Part shown: one piece after another, positions 51,414 to 60,427 of the stretch
Position numbering within the stretch: position 1 is the first letter of the stretch
Layout: each line of letters opens with the position of its first letter
NCBI RefSeq assembly: GCF_003241315.1
Contig: NZ_QFOZ01000003.1
Span: 29,611-93,610 of the forward strand
DNA length: 64,000 nucleotides
Source: Lawsonella clevelandensis
GTDB lineage: Bacteria > Actinomycetota > Actinomycetes > Mycobacteriales > Mycobacteriaceae
Direction: 5' to 3'
The notes under the pieces: model-generated
Seen by the model: the letters and a program-made list of their open reading frames with translations, nothing else
The model's database searches: none
What the model was told of the DNA's origin: nothing
Translations under genes and position numbers: made by a program

Positions 51414-54400
51414 ATGCGTTACACCCCTGCAGACATTGCCCATCTCCTTGGCCAAAAATTTTCACCCACACCAGAGCAAGCCGCCGTTATCTCCTCCTCG
51501 CCGGGGCCCCTCCTTGTTGTGGCTGGTGCAGGCGCAGGAAAAACTGAAACAATGGCCGCTCGAGTAGTATGGCTGGTTGCTAACGGCTATGTCACGCCTG
51601 ATCACGTCCTTGGCCTCACATTTACCCGTAAAGCCGCCCAGCAGCTTGGGCAACGCATTCGGCAGCGTCTTCAACGTCTTGCCGACAATCCCGATTTTGA
51701 TGGTCCGGACGCACAGCGTATCCGCCAAGCTATTTACACAAGCGACGTAGACACATCCACCTACGACTCCTACGCGGGAACGATCCTCCGCAGTTACGGT
51801 CTGCTCCTACCTGTAGAAACGACCGCCACCATTGTGGATGCGGCAGAACTATCCGAAGAAGCCACACATCTTGTTGCCCAATGGTCGGAAGTTTTCGCTG
51901 TGGAACGCGCCTCCACTAGCGTCGTCAGTGACCTTCTCTCATTACGTGCCGAAATGTCTAACCACATGGTGGACTCTTCCACTGTGAGGGAAGAAAATCA
52001 GCGTCTTTGTGAGGAATTGATAGGGCTGCCGAAAGCTCCCCGTGCCCGCTCTGAATTCACGAAAGAGATGCAAGACTTCCTCAATGTCTGCCACTACCGG
52101 GACCAGCTGCTTGACCTCATCGACCAATTCGATGCGCGAATGCGCGACATGGGGTATCTCGATTTTGGGCAGCAGATGGCCTATGCCGCTGGACTGGCAT
52201 GCGCACATCCGCAGGTAGGGGAAAGTGAGCGCGCCCACTACCGCGTTGTTCTCCTCGATGAATACCAAGATACGGGATATGCACAGCGTATTTTCCTTCG
52301 CTCACTTTTCGGTGAAGGACAAGACCCTACCCTCAGCGTGACCGCAGTTGGCGACCCCATGCAATCCATCTACGGATGGCGCGGTGCCTCCGCTACTAAC
52401 CTTGCCCATTTCCGCACAGATTTTCCCGCTGAAGGTGGAGCTTCCGCACCTGTTAAATACTTGCTGACGAGTTGGCGCAACCCTGGCGAAATTTTGGATT
52501 TGGCCAGCGTCTACACCCGCCATCTCAGCTCAGCTACCCGTGCTGCTGTTGACGTCCCGGATCTCCACCCTGCACCTAGTGCCGCCCAAGCAGATATCCA
52601 CTGCCGCTACTTCGGTAGTGCAGAAGACGAATACACCTGGATTGCCCAGTATTTCCGCACTCAATTCGATACGGCGAAAGAACAGGGAACGCTACCGCCC
52701 ACGAGCGCAGTACTCGTCACCCGCAATAGGGATTCCCTCCCCATGGCAGAAGCACTCGAAGCGGCTGGAGTCCCTGCCGAAATTGTTAATATTGGCGGGC
52801 TGCTTTCCATTCCCGAAGTACAGGATGTGTGGGCTATGCTCCGCATTATCGCAGATCCATTAGATGGGGCGGCTGCACTGCGTATTCTTACTGGTGCGCG
52901 TATCAACCTTGGTGCTAGCGATATACGCGCTTTATGGCAACGTGCTCGGGAGTTGCGTGGTGAGGTATCCACCACAGAAGACACTGAACTTACTAATGTT
53001 GATGACCTCATCGATATGCTCAACGAGGTGCTACCACAGGATAGTGCCGTCCAAGTGGGGCTTGCTGATGCTATTGATGATCCCGGCCCTGCAGAAAACT
53101 ATTCTCAGGCAGGCTTTGCGCGGCTTCGCCAACTCCGTGCCGATGTGCGATATTTGCGGAAACGCCTGGGGCAGCCTCTTCCCGAACTTATCGCCGAAGT
53201 AGAACGCACCATTGGTGTTGACGTGGAGGCTGAGGCACGCCTCGATCCTGGCGCTGGACATTTCACTGGACGTCATCATCTTGATGCTTTCGCCGATGCC
53301 GTCGCCTCCTTCTGCCGTGGAGCAAACCCCAGCCTGAATGCTCTCCTCTCCTATCTTGCACAAGCCGCTGAAAACGATAATGGACTCACCCCAGGTACTG
53401 TTACGGTGCGACGCAATTGTGTACAGATCATCACCATATTTGGGGCAAAAGGATTGGAGTGGGAATGCGTCGCCATACCTAACCTATCCACGGGAGAATT
53501 CCCACCGACGCGCGGGCGCAGCAATTGGGTAAAAACTGCCTCAGAATTACCAGCTAATTTGCGTGGAGACAGCGAAATTTCACTTTCGAATGGGGAAGTG
53601 CTGGCTGGTATGCCTATCTTCGATTCCGATAATTGCGAATCTCGTAAAGACTTCATGGGGTCTCTCAAAGAGCATATTAACGGGCTTAAAGGCATGGAGC
53701 TCGAGGAAAAACTACGCCTTATGTATGTGGGTGTTACCCGCACTGAGCGTTCCTTACTGCTTACTGGCTACGGCTGGTCTTTCCACGATAAAAGTTTTCA
53801 TGCACCTTCTGACTACCTCAGCTACGCCTATAAGTGGGCAGAAGGCAGAGCCATCGACCATGGCATTCCCGCAGATACTTTCCCGCTTTTAGCAGAGGTT
53901 AATCAAGCACAGGCTAACCAGTCAGAAACTGACAGTAGCAGTGAGGTTGCACCGTGCACTGTTACTACTGAAAAAGGGGATAAGATTACTATCCATCCCT
54001 ACTGGACAGCAGATCCTGACCCTGCCTACCATCCTCTTGCAGATAAAAACGCGGACGCAGTATGGCCAGTAGACTACCTGGCCGATAATCTCCATATTCG
54101 AGAGGTTCACACTGCTCTTGTAGAAGCTGTACAGCAAGCGGATACTGATGTGTCCCACGCGGACGATAGTACTTCTAAGGCTGTTACAGTTGCTGAGCGT
54201 GACCTTGTGCGGGATACTGACGCCCTCCTTGCCGAATTTCAACGTATGCAGGCAGGAGAAGACACAGCCGCACGCACAGTTGCTCTACCGACACGTCTTA
54301 CTGCCAGCCAAATAGTGTCCCTGCAGGAAGATCCAGAGGATTTTGCGCGGAGGCTTCGTCGTCCCATTCCCTTCAAACCCAATCGATATGCGCGACGCGG

Positions 54401-54935
54401 TACGGATTTTCATATGTGGGTGGAGCGTCACCTCGCTGGGGATTTGGGAACCCTCATAGATCTTGATGATCTTATGGATGTGTCAGACGATATTCCCGAA
54501 CCTGCCACGCTTACCCACTTGAAAGATAATTTCACGAATTCATGCTGGGGGCAGCGAACAACCACCATGGTGGAGTTACCCTTCGATGTGTCGTTAGGAA
54601 GTGTGGTCATTAATGGCCGCATTGATGCCGTTTTCCAGGATGATGATGACCACTACACTGTTGTGGATTGGAAAACGGGCAAGGTTCCCACGAATGAGAA
54701 AGACCGCATGACGAAAGCTCTCCAATTAGCGGTCTATCGCATTGCCTTCCAACGCATTATCAACGTGCAACGGGCTGAAAAAGGACAGCCTCCATTACCA
54801 CTGGAAAATATTCGGGCAGCCTTCTACTATGTTGCCCACGATGACACTCTCTGGCTTGATGAATTAGCAGATGCTGCCGAATTGGAGAAGCTCATCACCG
54901 GGTTAACTGCTTCAACAGATATGGAAAAACAGTAG
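51414..54935 (+). CDS. adnB: Helicase-nuclease subunit AdnB
   Basis: A 1173-residue partner of AdnA and the leading motor in mycobacteria: Walker A VAGAGAGKTETMAARV, LTFTRKAAQQLGQRI, LLDEYQDTGYAQ, GDPMQSIYGWRGA, and a C-terminal RecB-like nuclease domain (GRIDAVFQDDDDHYTVVDWKT, AVYRIAF). The start at ATG 51414 is one base after the adnA stop; a longer frame reaching back into adnA is not credible. Together AdnA and AdnB process double-strand ends in place of RecBCD. Confidence 0.94.
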   Translation: MRYTPADIAHLLGQKFSPTPEQAAVISSSPGPLLVVAGAGAGKTETMAARVVWLVANGYVTPDHVLGLTFTRKAAQQLGQRIRQRLQRLADNPDFDGPDAQRIRQAIYTSDVDTSTYDSYAGTILRSYGLLLPVETTATIVDAAELSEEATHLVAQWSEVFAVERASTSVVSDLLSLRAEMSNHMVDSSTVREENQRLCEELIGLPKAPRARSEFTKEMQDFLNVCHYRDQLLDLIDQFDARMRDMGYLDFGQQMAYAAGLACAHPQVGESERAHYRVVLLDEYQDTGYAQRIFLRSLFGEGQDPTLSVTAVGDPMQSIYGWRGASATNLAHFRTDFPAEGGASAPVKYLLTSWRNPGEILDLASVYTRHLSSATRAAVDVPDLHPAPSAAQADIHCRYFGSAEDEYTWIAQYFRTQFDTAKEQGTLPPTSAVLVTRNRDSLPMAEALEAAGVPAEIVNIGGLLSIPEVQDVWAMLRIIADPLDGAAALRILTGARINLGASDIRALWQRARELRGEVSTTEDTELTNVDDLIDMLNEVLPQDSAVQVGLADAIDDPGPAENYSQAGFARLRQLRADVRYLRKRLGQPLPELIAEVERTIGVDVEAEARLDPGAGHFTGRHHLDAFADAVASFCRGANPSLNALLSYLAQAAENDNGLTPGTVTVRRNCVQIITIFGAKGLEWECVAIPNLSTGEFPPTRGRSNWVKTASELPANLRGDSEISLSNGEVLAGMPIFDSDNCESRKDFMGSLKEHINGLKGMELEEKLRLMYVGVTRTERSLLLTGYGWSFHDKSFHAPSDYLSYAYKWAEGRAIDHGIPADTFPLLAEVNQAQANQSETDSSSEVAPCTVTTEKGDKITIHPYWTADPDPAYHPLADKNADAVWPVDYLADNLHIREVHTALVEAVQQADTDVSHADDSTSKAVTVAERDLVRDTDALLAEFQRMQAGEDTAARTVALPTRLTASQIVSLQEDPEDFARRLRRPIPFKPNRYARRGTDFHMWVERHLAGDLGTLIDLDDLMDVSDDIPEPATLTHLKDNFTNSCWGQRTTTMVELPFDVSLGSVVINGRIDAVFQDDDDHYTVVDWKTGKVPTNEKDRMTKALQLAVYRIAFQRIINVQRAEKGQPPLPLENIRAAFYYVAHDDTLWLDELADAAELEKLITGLTASTDMEKQ

Positions 54936-55015
54936 AATCACTTCTCGACAACGGCTAAAGTTCAGTCATAGGCCTCATACGGTAGTACTGGTTTTATCGC
55001 GGTAAGGGAGGAGGA

Positions 55016-56146
55016 GTGGTGGCGAAGAATCGTCGTATCGGGAAAAAACTGCGGAGTCTTATCTCGCCGGAGTCTCGTCTTGATAATCGCCCCGATTATG
55101 CCCTAGTCGGTATTGTTCGCGTACCGCTCCTAGAAACTAGCCCGTGGAAGCAGATCTTTGTGCGTCTACTGTGGGCTTTTGGTGCGCTCGTTCTTGCCGT
55201 CATTATTACGTATGCGGAGCGGTCGGGTTACCAGGATGGTAATGACCCAGAAAACGGTATGACGCTGGTGGATTGTATCTACTACGCTACCGTCACTCTT
55301 ACGACAACCGGCTATGGGGACATTACGCCTGTTACCCAATCAGCGCGTTTGGCGAATGTTGTTCTTATTACCCCGCTTCGTCTTTTCTTCCTTATCGTGT
55401 TGATTGGTACGACACTGCAGGCTCTTACGGAACGTTCCCGTCAGGCTTTTCGAATTCAGCGTTGGAGGTCCGCGTTGCATAACCATACTGTTGTTGTTGG
55501 GTATGGAACGAAAGGTCGTTCCGCTGTTGCCGCCATGTTGGCTGATGATGTTCCACCTAATGACATTGTGGTGGTGGATACGGATCAGGATGCGCTTGAC
55601 CTCGCAGCCCTCAAAGGCCTCGTCACGGTACATGGGTCAGGGGCTAAAGCAGATGTTTTGAAACTCGCGGGGGTACCGCGCGCAAAGTCCATTATTGTTG
55701 CTACAAACCAGGATGATACTGCCGTCTTGGTGACGCTGTCCGCGCGTGAACTGAATCCTCGGGCCACTATTGTTGCTTCTATTCGGGAATCTGAGAATGC
55801 TCATCTTATTGAGCAATCTGGTGCTGACTCAGTGGTGGTATCTGCGGAAACTACTGGGCGTTTGCTGGGGTTGGCTACTGTCACCCCATCGGTCGTGACG
55901 TTGACGGAGGATCTGCTTTCCCCGGAGGAAGGATTCTCTGTTTCTGAGCGGCGTGTGAAACCGTCAGAGATTGGTGGTTCGCCTCGGCATCTACAGGATC
56001 TTGTTTTGGGTGTTGTGCGCCACGGCAAACTTTATCGCGTTAATGATGAGGGTGTGGAGAAGCTCGAGGTGGGGGATCGACTGCTGTACGTGCGTATGAG
56101 CCAGCCAAGTATTGTGTCGAAGGACATCAATTTTTCCACCAAGTAG
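55016..56146 (+). CDS. Potassium channel with RCK (TrkA-N) domain
   Basis: A 376-residue Kch-type channel: two membrane helices (about 44-62 and 112-137) flanking a pore loop with the selectivity filter TTTGYGD, then a cytosolic RCK domain with the Rossmann motif VVVGYGTKGRSAVAAM and a TrkA-C-like end. It is the Rv3200c homologue. GTG 55016 or the next GTG (55019) follows GGGAGGAGG. Convergent with the mycoredoxin gene. nudC, its usual neighbour in mycobacteria, is missing. Confidence 0.9.
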   Translation: MVAKNRRIGKKLRSLISPESRLDNRPDYALVGIVRVPLLETSPWKQIFVRLLWAFGALVLAVIITYAERSGYQDGNDPENGMTLVDCIYYATVTLTTTGYGDITPVTQSARLANVVLITPLRLFFLIVLIGTTLQALTERSRQAFRIQRWRSALHNHTVVVGYGTKGRSAVAAMLADDVPPNDIVVVDTDQDALDLAALKGLVTVHGSGAKADVLKLAGVPRAKSIIVATNQDDTAVLVTLSARELNPRATIVASIRESENAHLIEQSGADSVVVSAETTGRLLGLATVTPSVVTLTEDLLSPEEGFSVSERRVKPSEIGGSPRHLQDLVLGVVRHGKLYRVNDEGVEKLEVGDRLLYVRMSQPSIVSKDINFSTK

Positions 56147-56227
56147 GGTACGTACCCAGCGTGTGCGAGCACGTGCGGAGCATAAAGTGTACAACACAGA
56201 ATGCACACAAAATGGTGCGCGTATGCA

Positions 56228-56259
56228 TTGAGGCCCCTCCACGAGTGGAAGGGCCTCAA
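56228..56259. terminator. Terminator between the channel and mycoredoxin genes
   Basis: TTGAGGCCCCTCCA pairs with TGGAAGGGCCTCAA (14-bp stem with one mismatch, loop CGAG). Placed between convergent genes, it may work in both directions. Confidence 0.8.
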
Positions 56260-56323
56260 CGGTTACTGTTTCACAGTTATCAATGGGGTTAAGAAACTGT
56301 GGAGAAGAAAACGGTGCTTCGCG

Positions 56324-56626
56324 CTATGCGTTTGCTTCCTTGAGTTCCTTGATCTTGTTACGGACCTTGGAGGCACCGGGGTTCGTCATGGTGGTGCCAT
56401 CGTAGAAGAGGACGGTGGGGATAATGCGGTTGCCGTCGTTAACGCTCTCTACGAACTTTTCGACAGCTTCAATGTCCTCGTATTCGTCAACATCAACGTT
56501 GGTAAAAGGAATGTTAAGTTCGCCAAGCAGTTTCTTCAGACGCTGGCAGTGAGGGCACCAGCTGGCTGAGTATACGGTAATATCTTCAGGATTTTTAGGG
56601 GCCTCGGGGGCTTCAACAGTACTCAT
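56324..56626 (-). CDS. mrx1: Mycoredoxin (glutaredoxin-like)
   Basis: A 100-residue glutaredoxin-fold protein with the redox pair in SASWCPHCQRL, the cis-Pro motif NRIIPTVLFYDG and TMTNPGASKV. Mycoredoxin-1 reduces mycothiol mixed disulfides; the mycobacterial Rv3198A has CGYC where this one has CPHC. The N-terminal 14 residues are a Glu/Pro extension. ATG 56626 has no Shine-Dalgarno. It diverges from uvrD2, as in Rv3198A/Rv3198c. Confidence 0.88.
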   Translation of the reverse strand: MSTVEAPEAPKNPEDITVYSASWCPHCQRLKKLLGELNIPFTNVDVDEYEDIEAVEKFVESVNDGNRIIPTVLFYDGTTMTNPGASKVRNKIKELKEANA

Positions 56627-56731
56627 GTGTATAGAAAACCACGTTTTTCGATTTGGTGCCAGCTTTTACACGGCGGAAATGTGACAGTTTGTCTCTACAC
56701 TGAAAGAGTTAAGCGGAAGGGAGAACGATTC

Positions 56732-58831
56732 ATGCAGTTAGATGAGGAACAGCAATTAGCCGTTCTCGCCCCGCGTGGCCCCGTCTGTATTCTTGCCGGT
56801 GCGGGCACTGGGAAAACTCGCACTATTACTCACCGTATTGGTCGTTTGGTTGACGACGGGCAGGTTAATCCGCGCCATATTCTTGCTGTTACATTTACTA
56901 AACGCGCAGCTGGGGAGATGCGTGAACGTCTTACCCAGATGGGTATTGGGCAATTTGGGGGGCATTTTATACAGGCGTCTACATTCCATGCGGCAGCGTT
57001 TAAACAACTCCGTTATTTCTGGCCACAGATAATGGGGGATGTTCCGTGGGATTTAGTGACGCGAGAGCGTTTTGGGCTGGTGACGCGGGCCGCAGACCAT
57101 TGCGGTGCTGATTCCAGTAAAGAATCTGTGAAAGATTTGCTAGGAGAGATCGACTGGGCAAAGTCGGAACTCCTCGATGCGGAAAGCTACCAGCAGGGGG
57201 TAACACGGCTGCATCATGAACCACCGGCAGATGCTGCCATTGTTGCGCATGTTTTAGAACGCTATGAGGAGCTCAAACGCCGCAGGGATGGGATGCTTCT
57301 CGACTTCAACGACCTGCTTCTCTACATGAGTGCAGCGTTGGACGAGTTCCCTGGTATCGCGGAGGAGTTTCGTTCCAGCTATCGTAGTTTTGTTGTTGAC
57401 GAGTACCAGGACGTTACCCCGTTGCAGCAGCGTCTTCTGGACGGCTGGTTGGGGGATCGGGATGATCTCACCGTGGTGGGGGATCCCAACCAAACTATTT
57501 ATTCTTTTAATGGTGCCTCCCCGGAATTTCTTGTGGATTTTCGGCGCCGTTTCTCGCATGCCACAGTGGTCAATTTGGTGAGGGATTACCGCTCTACACC
57601 GGAGATTGTTGCGTACGCGAATAAAGTTATTGCGGATGCGAAAGGTACTGTGTCCCAACCCAGTATGCAGTTACAGGGGCAGCAACAACATGGGAAGAAG
57701 CCGCGTATTGTTCGGTACGATAATGATTTTCAGGAGGCAGAAGAAGTAGCGGCTGCTATTGCTGCCGATATTTCTGCGGGTCAGTTACCGGAGGATATTG
57801 CTATTCTCTACCGTACAAATGCGCAGTCTGCACTTTTTGAGCAGGCGCTTGAAGAACGTCATATTCCCTACCAAGTGCGGGGAGGGGAAGGATTCTTTCA
57901 ACGACCAGAGATTCAACGCGCGTGCCGGCAGTTGGAGCTATTAGGCCGCCGCAATGATCTTCCCGATGATCTTATCGGCCCGAAACTTGTTACTCTTGTT
58001 CGCGCTAGCTTAAAAGATATAGGTCTTACGCAAGAAGAACCTACTGGTCAGCAGGCGCGTGAGCGGTGGCAGTCTCTTACCGCACTAGTGTCTTTAGTGG
58101 AGGATATGACGGAGGTTACCCCTTCCCTCACTCTTAATGGTCTGCTACATGAGCTACGTATTCGTGCTGACGCCCATCAGCCGCCCACTGTGCATGGTGT
58201 CACTTTGGCCTCTATACATACAGCTAAAGGCTTAGAGTGGGACACTGTTTACGTTGTTGGCCTGGTGGAAGGTACTCTTCCCAACCGGCACGTATTTGAT
58301 GACAACGCATCGGAAGATGCCGTAGAAGAAGAGCGACGCCTCCTCTATGTTGCTATTACACGGGCACGCTACCACCTTACGTTAACGTGGGGAGCATCTC
58401 GGAGAGCTGGTGGTAAAGAGCGTCAACGCTGCCGTTTCCTTGACAGTATCGATCCGCCAAAACCCACGGGGTGGCAGCGGCGTGGAGTAAGCCGTGAAGT
58501 AAAAAATGGAAACCACAGTGCTAGAGGTCCCCAGAGAACAGTAGGGGCGATGAAGCGTTCCCCGTCCAAGCAATGGAAGCGGGAAGCCTTAGAAAGTATG
58601 TCCTACCGGCAGCAAGAATTATTCGATGCTTTAGTGGAGTGGCGTAAAACAACAGCGCAGGAAATAGGGAAACCGGCTTTTGTCGTGTTCACTGACCGCA
58701 CACTTGTTGAGATTGCGTATTATTGCCCGCAGACAAGCAAGGATCTTGCCGGAATTCATGGAATTGGCCAGGCCAAACTACAAACATACGGAGCGGACGT
58801 CCTTAGAGTTGTGCAGGAGAATCTCGCATAG
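56732..58831 (+). CDS. uvrD2: ATP-dependent DNA helicase UvrD2 without tetracysteine motif
   Basis: A 699-residue SF1A helicase: Walker A LAGAGTGKTRTITHRI, TFTKRAAGEMRERL, VDEYQDVTPLQ, GDPNQTIYSFNGA, HTAKGLEWD and YVAITRARYHL, then a C-terminal HRDC domain (YRQQELFDALVEWRKTTAQE...VFTDRT). Mycobacterial UvrD2 has a four-cysteine zinc-like motif between the core and HRDC; here that linker contains no CxxC pair. ATG 56732 follows GGGAG at eight bases; the longer frame from 56627 overlaps the mycoredoxin promoter and is rejected. Role: DNA repair. Confidence 0.93.
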   Translation: MQLDEEQQLAVLAPRGPVCILAGAGTGKTRTITHRIGRLVDDGQVNPRHILAVTFTKRAAGEMRERLTQMGIGQFGGHFIQASTFHAAAFKQLRYFWPQIMGDVPWDLVTRERFGLVTRAADHCGADSSKESVKDLLGEIDWAKSELLDAESYQQGVTRLHHEPPADAAIVAHVLERYEELKRRRDGMLLDFNDLLLYMSAALDEFPGIAEEFRSSYRSFVVDEYQDVTPLQQRLLDGWLGDRDDLTVVGDPNQTIYSFNGASPEFLVDFRRRFSHATVVNLVRDYRSTPEIVAYANKVIADAKGTVSQPSMQLQGQQQHGKKPRIVRYDNDFQEAEEVAAAIAADISAGQLPEDIAILYRTNAQSALFEQALEERHIPYQVRGGEGFFQRPEIQRACRQLELLGRRNDLPDDLIGPKLVTLVRASLKDIGLTQEEPTGQQARERWQSLTALVSLVEDMTEVTPSLTLNGLLHELRIRADAHQPPTVHGVTLASIHTAKGLEWDTVYVVGLVEGTLPNRHVFDDNASEDAVEEERRLLYVAITRARYHLTLTWGASRRAGGKERQRCRFLDSIDPPKPTGWQRRGVSREVKNGNHSARGPQRTVGAMKRSPSKQWKREALESMSYRQQELFDALVEWRKTTAQEIGKPAFVVFTDRTLVEIAYYCPQTSKDLAGIHGIGQAKLQTYGADVLRVVQENLA

Positions 58832-58875
58832 GAATATAAACCTCTTGTATTGACTGGCTCTGCTGTCTAACGTGG

Positions 58876-59694
58876 CTAGCTTGTCTGTGTCAGCGTCATC
58901 ATTTGCGCATCGGGAGCCACTACCATCCGCTGATGGTAGGAGAGAACATGATCTGCCTGCCCCTGTTGTGTTCGTTGCACTATGAGAGATACAGCAAAGG
59001 CTGCCGTTGCTGAAATAGTTGCGTGTGATGCCCGCCCCTCATCATGCATTAATTGTGCTGTGACATGGGCGGGAATACCGTGTGTTAGAGGAACTTGTGC
59101 AAGATGTGCCGCGAGGCGCCGCTGCGCGGATTGATCCAATTCCTTAGGAACGACCAGCGGCCCCACCACACCATGATTATCGACGAGCGAGCACAGTAAG
59201 AATGGCTGATTATTCTCCATAAGATGCCGTATGAGAACTGGATCCGGGACAATAGTGTCCGCTATAACCATGAGCGTACATTCACGTTTTCGCACATCTT
59301 TTTCCTCAATAAGCTGCACGTCCTCTATAGACAACATGCGGCGCACATAGGTGGATAGTTGCCCATGCCCACGTACACAAATACGCGGTAGGCAGGGTTT
59401 TTTCTTATTACCCGGGTGGGCAACTCCTAGTTGCTGCAATTCTGAGAGGAGTTGCTCCACATGCGCCGGGCTCATCACTTTGTGCTGTCCTCTACCAAAG
59501 AGGTGAATGAGCTCTTGCAGATTGCGGGTACCGTCACAGCGGGTAAGAAGCCATTGCACATCTTCCGTCTGATACTCATCTGGGACTTCCACCATGACTG
59601 CCTCTTGTGGGAGAAGCCCTACCTGCAGCGTGCGTGGAGTACGTTGCACAATGGTGAGGTAGGGGTGGATTTGTGGTCCTTGGGGAATACTCAT
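58876..59694 (-). CDS. Rv3196-type protein resembling the TOMM cyclodehydratase E1-like domain
   Basis: A 272-residue soluble protein. The N-terminal half has a winged-helix-like leader-binding pattern (LLTRCDGTRNLQELIHLFG, VEQLLSELQQLGV). The C-terminal half has VIADTIVPDPVLIRHLMENN then GVVGPLVVP, the segment seen in cyclodehydratase-associated ThiF/E1-like proteins. The CLRC zinc pair that normally follows is absent, so it is probably not an active cyclodehydratase. No precursor peptide or YcaO gene is nearby. It is conserved at this place in mycobacteria (Rv3196). Start ATG 59694. Confidence 0.65.
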   Translation of the reverse strand: MSIPQGPQIHPYLTIVQRTPRTLQVGLLPQEAVMVEVPDEYQTEDVQWLLTRCDGTRNLQELIHLFGRGQHKVMSPAHVEQLLSELQQLGVAHPGNKKKPCLPRICVRGHGQLSTYVRRMLSIEDVQLIEEKDVRKRECTLMVIADTIVPDPVLIRHLMENNQPFLLCSLVDNHGVVGPLVVPKELDQSAQRRLAAHLAQVPLTHGIPAHVTAQLMHDEGRASHATISATAAFAVSLIVQRTQQGQADHVLSYHQRMVVAPDAQMMTLTQTS

Positions 59695-59752
59695 GGCGAT
59701 ATTCTGACAGCCTTATACGACCGTTGGGGCTCCTACCCGGTACATTCAAGAT

Positions 59753-60412
59753 ATGAGCGATAGTGATAAACCCATTAATATCCCAGGTGAAAAGGTATTT
59801 TCACACCTTGTTAGGGGAGAAAAATATCAGGTGAAAAATTCTTTTTCGGAAGAATTTCCCACTGATATAGAAATTCGCCGCTCAGCTAGACGGCGAAAAA
59901 CAATTAGTGGACGTATCGAGAATGATCGCATCATCGTGATGGTGCCAGCTCACCTCACCCCACAGGCGGAGGAGCGTGCTGTCGCTAGCATAGTGGAGAA
60001 ACTGCGTAAACAGCATCGTCGCAAACTCGCTCAGCGCACAATGAATACAACGGAATTGGGTCACTATGTAAGTAAGTTAGACCACCGTTACTGCCAGGGA
60101 AAAGCACGCCCTGCCGTAGTGGAGTGGAGCCGTGACGTGGCTACTCGTTGGGGTAGCTGCCACTATCGCACGCGCACTATTCAGCTACATCCTGCACTTG
60201 CCACCATGCCACGCTATGTTCTGGATTACGTTATTGTGCACGAACTATGCCATCTTACGGTTCCCGGAGGACACACCGATGCCTTCTGGGAGGCTGTGTC
60301 AGCATACCCCAAGGTAGAACGAGCCCGTGGCTACCTGGATGCAGCATCCCGATACGAGACGAAAAGCCCTACGCTCGACACGGATGAGAAACCCCGCAGC
60401 GAGTGTAGGTAA
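59753..60412 (+). CDS. YgjP-like (DUF45) metallopeptidase domain protein
   Basis: A 219-residue protein. An N-terminal strand-rich part (VEIRRSARR-like, here IEIRRSARRRKTISGRI) precedes the zinc motif VIVHELCHLTVPGGHTDAFW, the HExxH plus downstream His pattern of the YgjP/WLM-related group. RWGSCHYRTRTIQLHPAL is also characteristic. It is probably a cytosolic zinc peptidase of unknown substrate. ATG 59753 has no good Shine-Dalgarno. It diverges from the Rv3196-type gene. Confidence 0.88.
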   Translation: MSDSDKPINIPGEKVFSHLVRGEKYQVKNSFSEEFPTDIEIRRSARRRKTISGRIENDRIIVMVPAHLTPQAEERAVASIVEKLRKQHRRKLAQRTMNTTELGHYVSKLDHRYCQGKARPAVVEWSRDVATRWGSCHYRTRTIQLHPALATMPRYVLDYVIVHELCHLTVPGGHTDAFWEAVSAYPKVERARGYLDAASRYETKSPTLDTDEKPRSECR

Positions 60413-60427
60413 GGCTAGCAACAAATA

